64,000 bases of DNA from Streptomyces sp. DH37 (GTDB taxonomy: Bacteria; Actinomycetota; Actinomycetes; Streptomycetales; Streptomycetaceae), in the NCBI RefSeq assembly GCF_029813835.1, contig NZ_JARVKV010000007.1:1-64000 (forward strand), written 5' to 3'. Of this stretch, positions 8,871-17,107 are shown one piece after another. Below the pieces are notes generated by a model. That model was not told the DNA's origin and did no database searches. It worked only from the letters and a program-made list of their open reading frames with translations. The position numbers and the translations under genes were made by a program. Position 1 is the first letter of the stretch; each line of letters opens with the position of its first letter.

Positions 8871-9374
8871 ATGACCGTGACGCAGACGCAGACGCAGACG
8901 CAGGCGCAGACGGGGACGGACACGGGCGGGGACGCCGGGGAACTGCGGACGGACGCGTGCGCGACGGCGGAGGTGGCCCATCCGCGGCCGGACGGGCAGG
9001 ACCGCTACACGATCAGCGAGGTCGCCGCGTTCACCGGCCTGAGCGCCCACACGCTGCGCTGGTACGAGCGGATCGGGCTGATGCCGCACATCGACCGCTC
9101 GCACACCGGCCAGCGCCGCTTCACCAACCGCGACCTGGACTGGCTGGCCTTCGTCGGCAAGCTGCGCCTGACCGGGATGCCGGTCGCGGACATGGTGCGC
9201 TACGCGGAGCTGGTGCGCGCCGGCGACCACACCTTCGAGGAGCGGCAGGAACTGCTGCGCGCCACCCGCGAGGACGTCAGGCGCAGGATCGACGAGCTGC
9301 GGAGCACGCTGGCGGTCCTCGACTTCAAGATCGAGTTCTATGCGGACGCCCGGCGGGCGTCGGAGAGGTTCTGA
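8871..9374 (+). CDS. MerR-family transcriptional regulator
   Basis: 167-residue MerR regulator. A winged helix-turn-helix covers about residues 43-112 (YTISEVAAFTGLSAHTLRWY, then RRFTNRDLDWL), followed by the dimerisation coiled coil. There are no conserved metal-binding Cys, so it is of the small-molecule or redox-independent type often paired with aldo/keto reductases. A 42-residue N-terminal extension is rich in Gln-Thr repeats, encoded by near-perfect CAGACG hexamers, and contributes nothing recognisable. The gene lies in tandem with the aldo/keto reductase 6 bases downstream and probably autoregulates both through the dyad at 8839-8852. Confidence 0.9.
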   Translation: MTVTQTQTQTQAQTGTDTGGDAGELRTDACATAEVAHPRPDGQDRYTISEVAAFTGLSAHTLRWYERIGLMPHIDRSHTGQRRFTNRDLDWLAFVGKLRLTGMPVADMVRYAELVRAGDHTFEERQELLRATREDVRRRIDELRSTLAVLDFKIEFYADARRASERF

Positions 9375-9380
9375 ACCCGT

Positions 9381-10406
9381 ATGAGCACGGAGAAGACCGG
9401 ACGGATCGCCACGGCACGGCTCGGCGCGGACGGCCCCGACGTGGGCGTCCAGGGCCTGGGCTGCATGGGCATGAGCTTCGCCTACGGGCCCACGGACGCC
9501 GGCGAGGCCCGCGCCACGCTGGAGCGCGCCCTGGAACTGGGCGTCACGCTCTACGACACCGCCGACATGTACGGCTTCGGCGAGAACGAGAGGTTCATCG
9601 CGCCCTTCGTGAGGGCGCACCGGGACGAGGTGGTGGTGGCCACCAAGTTCGGCATCGTCATGGACCCGGCGGACCCGGCCAGGCGCGGCGTCCGCAACGA
9701 CGCCGCGTACGTCAGGCAGTGCGCCGAGGGCAGCCTGGAGCGGCTCGGCGTGGACGCCGTCGACCTGTACTACATGCACCGCCGCGACGTGGGGGTGCCG
9801 ATCGAGGAGACCGTCGGCGCCATGGCCGAGCTGGTGGCCGAGGGCAAGGTCAGGTGGCTCGGGCTGAGCGAGGTCACCGGCGACGAACTGCGCGCGGCGC
9901 ACGCGGTCCACCCGATCGCGGCGATCCAGTCCGAGTGGTCGGTCTTCAGCCGGGACGTGGAGCGCACGGCGGTGCCCGCGGCGAAGGAGCTGGGCGTCAC
10001 CTTCGTGCCGTACTCGCCGCTGGGACGCGGCTTCCTGACCGGCTCGTTCACCGACGCGGAGAAGGAGCTGAGCAGCGACGACTTCCGGCGCACGATGCCC
10101 CGCTTCACCGGGGAGAACGCGGTGGCCAACGCCGCCCTGCTGGAGCCGCTGCGCGCGATCGCCCGGGCGCGCGGGATCACGCTCGGGCAGGTCGCGCTGG
10201 CATGGGCGCAGCAGCGGGCCGCGGTGCACGGGCTGCCGGTCGTCCCGATTCCGGGCACGCGCAGGCGCGCCCGGGTCGAGGAGAACACCGCCGCCACCCG
10301 CATCGAGCTGACGGCGGACGAACTGGCCGCGCTGGAGCCGATCGCCGCACGGGTGGCGGGCGGGCGCTACGCCGACGTGAGCTTCACATCGGCGGGGAGG
10401 GAGTAG
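9381..10406 (+). CDS. Aldo/keto reductase
   Basis: 341-residue NADPH-dependent TIM-barrel oxidoreductase. The catalytic tetrad is visible: Asp/Tyr in YDTADMYGFGENE, Lys in VVVATKFGI, and His in YYMHRRD. The C-terminal cofactor site VVPIPGTRRRARVEEN matches the AKR13-type phosphate-binding loop. It probably reduces aldehydes such as xenobiotic or stress-derived carbonyls. It is co-transcribed with the MerR gene, whose end supplies a GGAGAGG ribosome site, so expression should follow the MerR inducer. Confidence 0.92.
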   Translation: MSTEKTGRIATARLGADGPDVGVQGLGCMGMSFAYGPTDAGEARATLERALELGVTLYDTADMYGFGENERFIAPFVRAHRDEVVVATKFGIVMDPADPARRGVRNDAAYVRQCAEGSLERLGVDAVDLYYMHRRDVGVPIEETVGAMAELVAEGKVRWLGLSEVTGDELRAAHAVHPIAAIQSEWSVFSRDVERTAVPAAKELGVTFVPYSPLGRGFLTGSFTDAEKELSSDDFRRTMPRFTGENAVANAALLEPLRAIARARGITLGQVALAWAQQRAAVHGLPVVPIPGTRRRARVEENTAATRIELTADELAALEPIAARVAGGRYADVSFTSAGRE

Positions 10407-10472
10407 CGGGCCGGGCCGTACGCGCGGGGCCGCCGGGCCGCGGCGCGGCCGGTCATGGCGCGGCCGGCCGCG

Positions 10473-11369
10473 TCACAGCTCGGCGAGGAGCTCGGCCTTC
10501 TTCGTGCTGAACTCGTCGTCGGTGAGCAGCCCGGCCTCGTGCAGCTCGCCCAGGTGCCGGATGCGGTCGGCGATGTCGGCGGGGGCGGGCCGGACCGGGG
10601 CGGACGGGGCCGCCGCGCGGGGCCCGGACGCCGCCGTCTCCAGGGCCGGTGCGGGCTCGGCCGCCCGTACCGCCTCCAGCACCGAGGCCGCCAGCGGCAG
10701 CGACTCGTGCACCAGGCCGTAACCCAGCCCGAAGACGACGGCCGCCGGATCCTGGTCGGCCTCCGGGTGCTCCCGGTCGTCCGTCTCGCCGCGGCGCACC
10801 AGCCGCAGGTGGCCGCCCATGACCTCCGGCGAGCGCCACTCGACGCCCTGCAGCTCGCCGACCGCGAACGACTGGTCGCCCGCCTTCCACTTCGCCGAGG
10901 AGGCACCGGTCCAGAACCAGCGGAAGGACACCGTCCGCCCGTCGAAGGAGACCTTGCCGTCGTACGCCTTGAACTGCAGCGGAGCGGCGGGGGCGGCGAC
11001 CAGGTGGCGGTCGGCGGGCTCGTCCGCCCGCGGGCCGAGGACGGAGGCCAGCTCGCTGATCCAGGCGGCGGCCAGGGGCTCGCGCTCGGCGGGGAGCACC
11101 AGGCGGTACGGGTCGCTGGTCTCCCTGAGCTGTCCGGCGGCGGCCTCCACCAGCGGGTCGGCGCCCGGCCGCGGCTCGGCGCGCAGTACGACCGTGCCCC
11201 TTCTGGTGCCGGGTGCCAGCTCCACCGACCTCAGCGCCTCGTAGGGGACGCGCCGCTCGCCGAGTACGTGGAACAGCTTCGGAGTGCGGATTCCCCGTTC
11301 GAAGCGGATGAGCACGGAGTCGGTGTCGAACTCCCAGGAGGAGTTAATTCCGGCCAGTACGTCACCCAT
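10473..11369 (-). CDS. DUF4429 protein with C-terminal SHOCT domain
   Basis: 298-residue cytoplasmic protein of a Streptomyces-typical architecture. Two DUF4429 (bacterial PH-like) modules lie at about residues 1-110 and 125-230. An Ala/Pro-rich linker leads to a SHOCT motif at the end (IRHLGELHEAGLLTDDEFST). SHOCT segments mark oligomerising or membrane-proximal proteins, but the function is unknown. The start at 11369 gives the family-like MGDVLAGINSSWEF; an in-frame ATG at 11378 adds three residues, and neither has a clear ribosome site. Confidence 0.82.
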   Translation of the reverse strand: MGDVLAGINSSWEFDTDSVLIRFERGIRTPKLFHVLGERRVPYEALRSVELAPGTRRGTVVLRAEPRPGADPLVEAAAGQLRETSDPYRLVLPAEREPLAAAWISELASVLGPRADEPADRHLVAAPAAPLQFKAYDGKVSFDGRTVSFRWFWTGASSAKWKAGDQSFAVGELQGVEWRSPEVMGGHLRLVRRGETDDREHPEADQDPAAVVFGLGYGLVHESLPLAASVLEAVRAAEPAPALETAASGPRAAAPSAPVRPAPADIADRIRHLGELHEAGLLTDDEFSTKKAELLAEL

Positions 11370-11425
11370 ACGGGTCATCGTATGCGCCGGTGCCCCGGCC
11401 GTCCCCCTCCGCCGTGCCGCACGCG

Positions 11426-12742
11426 TCACAGCTCGTCCACCCGGTGGTAGGCCCCCGTACCCACGGCCGCCATGTTGGCCAGGCTCCCGGTGCCCGGCTC
11501 GAAGTACCCGGTGTGGCCGGTGGCGCCGTCGGCGGCCAGGCGGTGGGCGCCGAAGGCGGGGGAGAGGGGGTCGGCACCGTGGCCGAGCCCGCCGAGCTCC
11601 AGGTACGGCACGTCCGCGATCCAGTCGCCCTCGCTGCGCATCGCCCATATCCGGGCGCCCGTCTCCAGCTCGTCCGCGCGGTCGGCGCGCATGCCGGGGC
11701 TGCCGGCCACGGTGATGTCGGTGACCCGGCCCGGCAGGCGCTCCTCCCGCCCGCCGGCGGCCATTCCGCACACCACCGAGCCGTAGCTGTGGCAGAACAG
11801 CGCCACGGTGGAGCGGCCGGGCAGGCTCTCCAGGAAGGAGACCAGCCGCCGGGCGCCCGCCGCGGCCAGCTCGCCGGACGCGGCGTCCACGCCGACGCCG
11901 CGCGGCGCGGTGTAGTCGGCCCAGGCGACGGTGGCCGTGCGCACCCGCGGGGCGGTGGCGCGTTCGCGGTGGTGCAGCGCCCGGGCCATGCCGACCGGGG
12001 CGGAGTACCTGCGGTGGGTGCGCTCGAAGGTCAGCAGCTCGGTGTCCGCGCCGGGCACCACGACCGACACCCGCTGGGCGCGCTCCAGATCGCCGAGGAC
12101 CTCCACGGCCCGGCCGCGGCCGGTCGGGTCGAAGGCGAGGATCCTGCGTCCCGCGCGCATCAGCGAGGCGAAGCGGTGCATCCGGCGGGTCGCCTCGTGA
12201 CGCCCCTCCTCCGTCAGCCGCTCGTCGGTCGTCCGGCGGTGCTCGGCGGCGCGGGCGCGGGCGAGCGCGATCCGGTTGGCGCGGTAGCGCAGCGCGACGG
12301 GTACGCCGTCGAGGTTGCCCACCACCAGGGGGTGGCGGGCGGCCAGGCGGTCCTGCTGGGTTCCGGTCAGACCGCGGAAGAAGCGGGCGACGAGGCGGGG
12401 CGCGGCGTCCGGGGCGGGCAGGGGCCTGCCGCCGATGCGGCCGTCCCGCCAGGCCAGCAGGGCGGCGGTGCGCGTCCCCGGCTCGGGGTGGCGGTCCCGT
12501 ACGGCCGTCCAGCCGGAGGTGACCAGCAGCACCAGGACCACCGCGAGGGCCGACAGCACGCGGTGGGGAGCGCGCGGGGCGGTGCCGGCGCCCGGGCCGA
12601 CGCGGCCGTCCGGGCCGGTTCCGTCCGTCGTGCCGCCGGTGGCCGGCGTGCCGTCGGCGGTGTCCGCGGCTTCATTCGGGTGCGCGTCCGGGTGCGTGTC
12701 GGTGGCGTGCGAGGGGGCGTCGAGGAAGGGGATGGGAGTCAC
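11426..12742 (-). CDS. DUF1023 alpha/beta hydrolase, membrane-anchored
   Basis: 438-residue protein with a variable, charged N-terminus, one membrane segment near residues 60-78 (RVLSALAVVLVLLVTSG) and a large extracytoplasmic domain. The C-terminal half is the actinobacterial DUF1023 alpha/beta hydrolase. Its nucleophile elbow is FCHSYGSVVC and its acid region lies near VAGSPGMRA. The RILAFDPTGRGRAVEVLGDL stretch ahead of it is also typical. It may be an esterase or lipase; the substrate is unknown. It has its own promoter region between it and the TetR gene. Confidence 0.85.
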   Translation of the reverse strand: MTPIPFLDAPSHATDTHPDAHPNEAADTADGTPATGGTTDGTGPDGRVGPGAGTAPRAPHRVLSALAVVLVLLVTSGWTAVRDRHPEPGTRTAALLAWRDGRIGGRPLPAPDAAPRLVARFFRGLTGTQQDRLAARHPLVVGNLDGVPVALRYRANRIALARARAAEHRRTTDERLTEEGRHEATRRMHRFASLMRAGRRILAFDPTGRGRAVEVLGDLERAQRVSVVVPGADTELLTFERTHRRYSAPVGMARALHHRERATAPRVRTATVAWADYTAPRGVGVDAASGELAAAGARRLVSFLESLPGRSTVALFCHSYGSVVCGMAAGGREERLPGRVTDITVAGSPGMRADRADELETGARIWAMRSEGDWIADVPYLELGGLGHGADPLSPAFGAHRLAADGATGHTGYFEPGTGSLANMAAVGTGAYHRVDEL

Positions 12743-12855
12743 TGGACCGCCACCCTAGGAGAGGCCCGCGAGGACACGCCCGCCGCGTGATCCATCTCAC
12801 GTTTCGGGAACGCGAACGTACCCGAGCGGGTGAACGGCGGCGGGCCGCCCGGCCG

Positions 12856-13590
12856 TCACTCCCGGTGCGGGGAAGCCTGGGAGGACCGGGGAGTCCGGGA
12901 AGTCCGGGGAGCCTGGGAGGTCCGAGGGGGCCGGGAGGACGGGGGAGGGGGCCCCGCGTTCCGCGGGGCGGGCGACCAGTCCTCGGTCAGGGCGGGGCCG
13001 AGGTGGCCGATGTACCCCTGGAAGAGCCTGCGCGCGCTCTCCGTGCTGATGTCCGGGCCGGCGGCCCAGCGGCGTCCGGCGAGCTGGAGCACCCCCGAGA
13101 AGGCGGCGACCAGCACCTGTGGTCGCGGGTCGCTCCCGGGATCGACCCCGGCGCGGCGGGCGATCTCGGCGACGAGCCGGTCCTCCTGCTCCGCGGAGTG
13201 CCGCAGATGGGCCGCGATCAGGGCCGGGGTCGTCTCGATGACCCGCCACATCCTCATGTAGAGGTCGAGCGGTACGACCTCCTGGATGGCGTCGCCGATG
13301 CCGTCCCAGGCGGTGCCGAGCGCGTTGCCCAGGACCTGCAGGGGCGTCTCGTGGCCGGGACGCTCCTCGACGGCGGTGAAGAACCGGTCCTCGACCGTCC
13401 GCAGGAGGGCGAAGGCGACCTCCTCCTTGTTGGCGAAGTAGCGGAAGAAGGTCCGCTGGGAGACGTCCACGGAGGCGGCGATCTCGTCGACCGTGGTGCG
13501 CTCGTACCCCTGGGCGACGAACAGTTCGTGTGCCGTACGGACCAGCGCGTCCCGGGTGCGCCGCTTCCTGCGCTCGCGCGTTCCGGTCAC
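12856..13590 (-). CDS. TetR-family repressor of the adjacent MFS pump
   Basis: 244-residue TetR regulator. The helix-turn-helix spans about residues 8-55 (TTVDEIAASVDVSQRTFFRY), followed by a helical ligand domain. The C-terminal tail is a Ser/Arg/Pro/Thr-rich repeat with no counterpart in the family. The GTG at 13590 is chosen because AGGAGGTG lies 5 bases upstream; longer in-frame starts run into the MFS gene. It diverges from the MFS gene, with a perfect palindrome between them, the standard arrangement for a drug-responsive repressor and its efflux pump. Confidence 0.9.
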   Translation of the reverse strand: MTGTRERRKRRTRDALVRTAHELFVAQGYERTTVDEIAASVDVSQRTFFRYFANKEEVAFALLRTVEDRFFTAVEERPGHETPLQVLGNALGTAWDGIGDAIQEVVPLDLYMRMWRVIETTPALIAAHLRHSAEQEDRLVAEIARRAGVDPGSDPRPQVLVAAFSGVLQLAGRRWAAGPDISTESARRLFQGYIGHLGPALTEDWSPAPRNAGPPPPSSRPPRTSQAPRTSRTPRSSQASPHRE

Positions 13591-13674
13591 CCGGCCACCT
13601 CCTGCTGTCCCAACGGTGCCGGTCACCCTACCCGCGGGCCGTGTGACGGCTCGTCGGCACATATCGACCTCCAA

Positions 13675-13693
13675 AGTGTCAGCCGCTGACACT
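13675..13693. promoter_or_regulatory. Palindromic TetR operator between repressor and MFS genes
   Basis: AGTGTCAGCCGCTGACACT is a perfect 8+8 inverted repeat around CCG. It ends 12 bases before the MFS ATG at 13706 and lies 84 bases from the TetR start. Length, symmetry and position match TetR operators and suggest that the repressor blocks pump expression. Confidence 0.85.
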
Positions 13694-13705
13694 AGGCTCT
13701 CGGCC

Positions 13706-15307
13706 ATGACTTCCAAGACCGCCTCCGTCACCCCCGGCGCACCGGAGTCGGACACGCCCGCCTCCCGTGCCGGACTGCGCGGCCACCCCTGGCTGACCCT
13801 CCTCGCCGTCGCGCTCGGCGTGGTGATGGTGACCCTGGACGGCACCATCGTCGCCATCGCCAACCCCGCCATCCAGGCGGACCTCAAGGCCTCGCTCGCC
13901 GACGTCCAGTGGATCACCAACGGCTATCTGCTCGCCCTGGCCGTCTCGCTGATCACCGCCGGCAGGCTCGGGGACCGCTTCGGCCACCGCCAGACCTTCC
14001 TCGTCGGCATCGTCGGCTTCGCCGCCACCTCCGCCGCCATCGGCCTGTCCGAGGGCGTCGCGATGGTCATCGCCTTCCGGGTGCTCCAGGGTCTGTTCGG
14101 AGCCCTGCTGATGCCCGCCGCCCTGGGCCTGCTGCGCGCCGCCTTCCCGGCCGAGAAGCTCAACATGGCGATCGGCATCTGGGGTGCGGTCATCGGCGCC
14201 TCCACCGCCGCCGGCCCGATCGTCGGCGGACTGCTGGTGGAGCACGTGAGCTGGGAGTCGGTCTTCTTCATCAACGTGCCCGTGGGTCTGCTGGCCGTGC
14301 TCCTGTGCCTGGCGATCCTGGTGGACCACCGGGCGGAGAAGGCCCCCCGCTCCTTCGACGTCCCCGGCGTCGTCCTGCTGTCGTGCGCGATGTTCTGCCT
14401 GGTGTGGGCCATCATCAAGGCGCCCGAGTGGGGCTGGGGCGACAGCGCGACGCTGTGGTTCCTCGCGACCGCGGTGGGGGCCTTCCTGTCCTTCCTGCTC
14501 TGGGAGGCCAAGGTCCGCGAACCCCTGCTGCCGCTGGGGATGTTCCGTTCCGTCCCGCTCTCGGCGGGCACCGTGCTGATGGTCCTGATGGCCTTCGGCT
14601 TCATGGGCGGCCTCTTCTTCGTCACCTTCTACCTCCAGAACGTCCACGGGATGAGCCCGGTGGACAGCGGACTGCACCTGCTGCCGCTGACCGCGATGAT
14701 GATCGTCTCCTCGCCCGTCGCCGGAGGGCTGATCACCAAGGTCGGCCCGCGCCTCCCGCTGGTCGGCGCGATGCTGGTCACCGCGGTCGCCATGTTCGGC
14801 CTGTCCACCCTGGAGCGGGGGACCGGCACCCTCGAGATGTCGCTGTGGTTCGCCGTCCTCGGCCTCGGCCTCGCCCCGGTGATGGTGGGCGCCACCGAGG
14901 TCATCGTGGGCAACGCCCCGATGGAGCACGCCGGGGTCGCCGGTGGTCTCCAGCAGGCCGCCATGCAGGTCGGCGGCAGCCTCGGCACGGCGGTCCTGGG
15001 CGCCGTGATGGCCTCCCGGGTGCACGAGGCCCTGCCCGAGCAGTGGGCCGACGCCCAGCTCCCCCCGCTGCCGCCGCAGGACGCCGAGCGCCTGGCGGAG
15101 GCCGCCGAACTCGGCATCGCCCCGCCCGCACCCGAGGGCACTCCCGGGCAGGTGGCCGAGGCCATGGTCCAGGTGGTGCACGACTCCTTCCTCTCCGGCA
15201 TGGGCCTGGCCTTCACCCTCGCCGGCATCGTGGCCGCCCTGGCCGCGGGCGTCGCACTGTTCACCAAGGGCGGTCAGCATGGCACGGAGCCCTCGGTGCA
15301 CATCTGA
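13706..15307 (+). CDS. MFS drug efflux transporter, DHA2 (EmrB/QacA) family
   Basis: 533-residue integral membrane proton antiporter with about 14 hydrophobic segments, the DHA2 number. Family motifs are present: LDGTIVAIANPAIQADL in helix 1 (motif D1), GRLGDRFGHRQTF (motif A) after helix 2, and the motif C region GAVIGASTAAGPIVGGLL in helix 5. It should export hydrophobic or cationic drugs or a secondary metabolite. ATG at 13706 follows the operator closely. The cargo cannot be deduced. Confidence 0.92.
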   Translation: MTSKTASVTPGAPESDTPASRAGLRGHPWLTLLAVALGVVMVTLDGTIVAIANPAIQADLKASLADVQWITNGYLLALAVSLITAGRLGDRFGHRQTFLVGIVGFAATSAAIGLSEGVAMVIAFRVLQGLFGALLMPAALGLLRAAFPAEKLNMAIGIWGAVIGASTAAGPIVGGLLVEHVSWESVFFINVPVGLLAVLLCLAILVDHRAEKAPRSFDVPGVVLLSCAMFCLVWAIIKAPEWGWGDSATLWFLATAVGAFLSFLLWEAKVREPLLPLGMFRSVPLSAGTVLMVLMAFGFMGGLFFVTFYLQNVHGMSPVDSGLHLLPLTAMMIVSSPVAGGLITKVGPRLPLVGAMLVTAVAMFGLSTLERGTGTLEMSLWFAVLGLGLAPVMVGATEVIVGNAPMEHAGVAGGLQQAAMQVGGSLGTAVLGAVMASRVHEALPEQWADAQLPPLPPQDAERLAEAAELGIAPPAPEGTPGQVAEAMVQVVHDSFLSGMGLAFTLAGIVAALAAGVALFTKGGQHGTEPSVHI

Positions 15308-15447
15308 GACGGCGCCGGCCTGTGGACAACCGGCCGGCTGTGGACAACTCCGTTACCCGTCCCGGTGAAACGGCCGGTCTGCTCTTGGCAGGCCGGCCGG
15401 CCCGTGTCGAAGCTGATCGCACAACGACCGACACGGGGGAGACCCAC

Positions 15448-15879
15448 ATGCGCCACACGCACCGCACCGACGCGCACCGCACCGGCGGAAGTCGCAGCGC
15501 CGCGCTGCCCACGGCCCTGCTCACGGCCCTGCTCACGGCGGCTCTGCTCACGGTCCTGACGCCGCAGACCGCCGCCTCGGCGGCGGCGCCGGTGCCGAGG
15601 CTGGGGGAGTGCGCGGCCGGGGAGCTGTGCCTGTGGGAGCGGGGGGACTTCAAGGGACCGCGCCACACCCATGAGCTGGCGGACACCGACATCGAGAGCT
15701 GCGTGCCGCTGTCCGGGGGCGCGTCCGCCGCCTCGCTCGCCAACCGCACCGGCCGGCCCGTCACGGCATACCAGAGCGCGGAGTGCGCCGAGACCGGCGA
15801 GTTCGACACCTACCCGTCGGGCTCCTGGGCGCCGCGGACGGACTACCGGGTGCGGGCCGTCAAGATCTGGGAGAGCTGA
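15448..15879 (+). CDS. Secreted peptidase-inhibitor-I36-like protein
   Basis: 143-residue exported protein. A signal peptide (about residues 1-45) with a long Leu/Ala core, ALLTALLTAALLTVLTPQTA, ends near AAAPVP. The mature part is a small beta/gamma-crystallin-like domain of the I36 (SMPI) type, with the typical CLWERGDFKGP and four Cys that may form disulfides. Members inhibit metalloproteases or bind calcium; the activity here is untested. GGGGGAGA precedes the ATG. Its last 20 bases overlap the end of the convergent potassium channel gene. Confidence 0.8.
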   Translation: MRHTHRTDAHRTGGSRSAALPTALLTALLTAALLTVLTPQTAASAAAPVPRLGECAAGELCLWERGDFKGPRHTHELADTDIESCVPLSGGASAASLANRTGRPVTAYQSAECAETGEFDTYPSGSWAPRTDYRVRAVKIWES

Positions 15880-16666
15880 CGTGGCCCGCGGCACCGGCCA
15901 CCGGTCCGCCCCCGGCCCCACCGGAAGCCGTGCGCCCGCCCCGCAGCTCGGCGACCTCAGCCCGCAGGGCCCGCACCTCGGCCGTCAGCGCCTCGATCGC
16001 TGCGGTCTGCCGCTGTTCCCCGGCCTCCTCCTCGTCGAACCGCGCGATGAACCAGGCGGCGATGTTCGCGGTGACCACACCGAGCAGGGCGATCCCCGAG
16101 AGCATCAGCCCGATGGCCAGCAGCCGGCCCAGGCCGGTGGTCGGTGCCAGGTCGCCGTAGCCGACGGTGGTCATGGTGGTGAACGACCACCACACCGCGT
16201 CGCCGAGCGTCGTGATGTTGCCGTTCGGCGAGCCCCGCTCGACCTCCAGCACGGCCAGCGAGCCGAACACCAGCAGTCCCGCGCAGGAACCGGCCACATA
16301 GGTGGTCACCCGTACCCGGGAGGCCATCCGGGCCCGCTGCCCGACCAGCAGCAGGGCGGAGACCAGCCGCAGCAGCCGCAGCGGCTGGAGCAGGGGAAGC
16401 AGTACGGCCAGGAGCGCGAGCGGCTGGCCGCGGACGAAGACCCACTTCCGCGGGGCCAGCCAGAGCCGCACCGCGTAGTCCAGCGCGAAGGCCGCCCAGA
16501 CGCTCCACTCCACGGCGCGGCACGCCTCCCGCGCCCACGGAGCGATGTCCGTGCGCACGATCGGCACGGCATAGGCGACGGCGAAGAGGACCGACAGCAG
16601 CAGCAGAGGTCCCTGTGTCCGGCGCTCCCAGCGCTCCTTGGCCCGTATGTCCGCCATGCCCGGCAT
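15860..16666 (-). CDS. Voltage-gated-type potassium channel
   Basis: 268-residue membrane protein of the ion transporter/Kv-like superfamily. Several N-terminal hydrophobic helices include an S4-like stretch with regularly spaced Arg (LLQPLRLLRLVSALLLVGQR). They are followed by a pore helix and the K+ selectivity filter TTVGYGD at about residue 168, then an inner helix. The C-terminus has a short coiled coil (IEALTAEVRALRAEVAELRG) that could tetramerise the channel. No ribosome site stands out at the ATG at 16666; a second ATG lies at 16657. Confidence 0.9.
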   Translation of the reverse strand: MPGMADIRAKERWERRTQGPLLLLSVLFAVAYAVPIVRTDIAPWAREACRAVEWSVWAAFALDYAVRLWLAPRKWVFVRGQPLALLAVLLPLLQPLRLLRLVSALLLVGQRARMASRVRVTTYVAGSCAGLLVFGSLAVLEVERGSPNGNITTLGDAVWWSFTTMTTVGYGDLAPTTGLGRLLAIGLMLSGIALLGVVTANIAAWFIARFDEEEAGEQRQTAAIEALTAEVRALRAEVAELRGGRTASGGAGGGPVAGAAGHVSSPRS

Positions 16667-16726
16667 CGTACGGGGGGTTCGGGGTATCCGGAGCCACAGC
16701 CCGGTCCTACGACCCTGGGAGGGAAG

Positions 16727-17020
16727 ATGACGGGCACGCGGTACTTCGAAGGCAAGCGGCGCGGCGGTGGGGACCTCACCGGGGACGAGCGCTCGACGTT
16801 CGGTGTCATCGGTGTGGTCTGCGCGGTCGCCGGATTCTTCGTGATGGGCTTCGTGCTCGGCCCCATCGCGATGGTCTGCGGCTGGCTGGCCATGGGCCGC
16901 CGCTGGACCGGAACCCGCTCGGTGCCGGCCCTGGTGGCCGTGGTCCTGGGCGCGATAGACACCGTCCTCGGTGTGGGGTGGCTCCTCGCCGCCTCCGGCT
17001 CGTGGGGGCTGTGGCCATGA
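16727..17020 (+). CDS. Small two-helix membrane protein (DUF4190-like)
   Basis: 97-residue protein with a charged N-terminus and two hydrophobic stretches, FGVIGVVCAVAGFFVMGFVL and PALVAVVLGAIDTVLGVGWL. The GPIAMVCGWLAMGRRW link between them resembles DUF4190 proteins. The function is unknown. GGGAGGGAAG immediately precedes the ATG. It is convergent with aceE, with a shared terminator between them. Confidence 0.7.
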   Translation: MTGTRYFEGKRRGGGDLTGDERSTFGVIGVVCAVAGFFVMGFVLGPIAMVCGWLAMGRRWTGTRSVPALVAVVLGAIDTVLGVGWLLAASGSWGLWP

Positions 17021-17043
17021 CGGCGCGGTACGCGTGACGCGCC

Positions 17044-17071
17044 TCGGCCCCGGCCTGGAAGCCGGGGCCGA
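17044..17071. terminator. Bidirectional hairpin terminator between converging genes
   Basis: TCGGCCCCGGC (17044-17054) and GCCGGGGCCGA (17061-17071) form a perfect 11-bp stem with a 6-base loop. There is no T-run, as is common in Streptomyces. It can serve both the small membrane protein gene and aceE. Confidence 0.8.
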
Positions 17072-17107
17072 AGCGCGTCGGCGGAGTCCGCGGTCGGGCG
17101 TCGGGCG

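Noticed and set aside
8781..10229. Long minus-strand open frame antisense to the MerR and aldo/keto reductase genes
   Set aside because: Its translation is Arg/Ala/Gly/His-rich with no domain, and the plus strand carries two unmistakable proteins. It is a GC-bias shadow.
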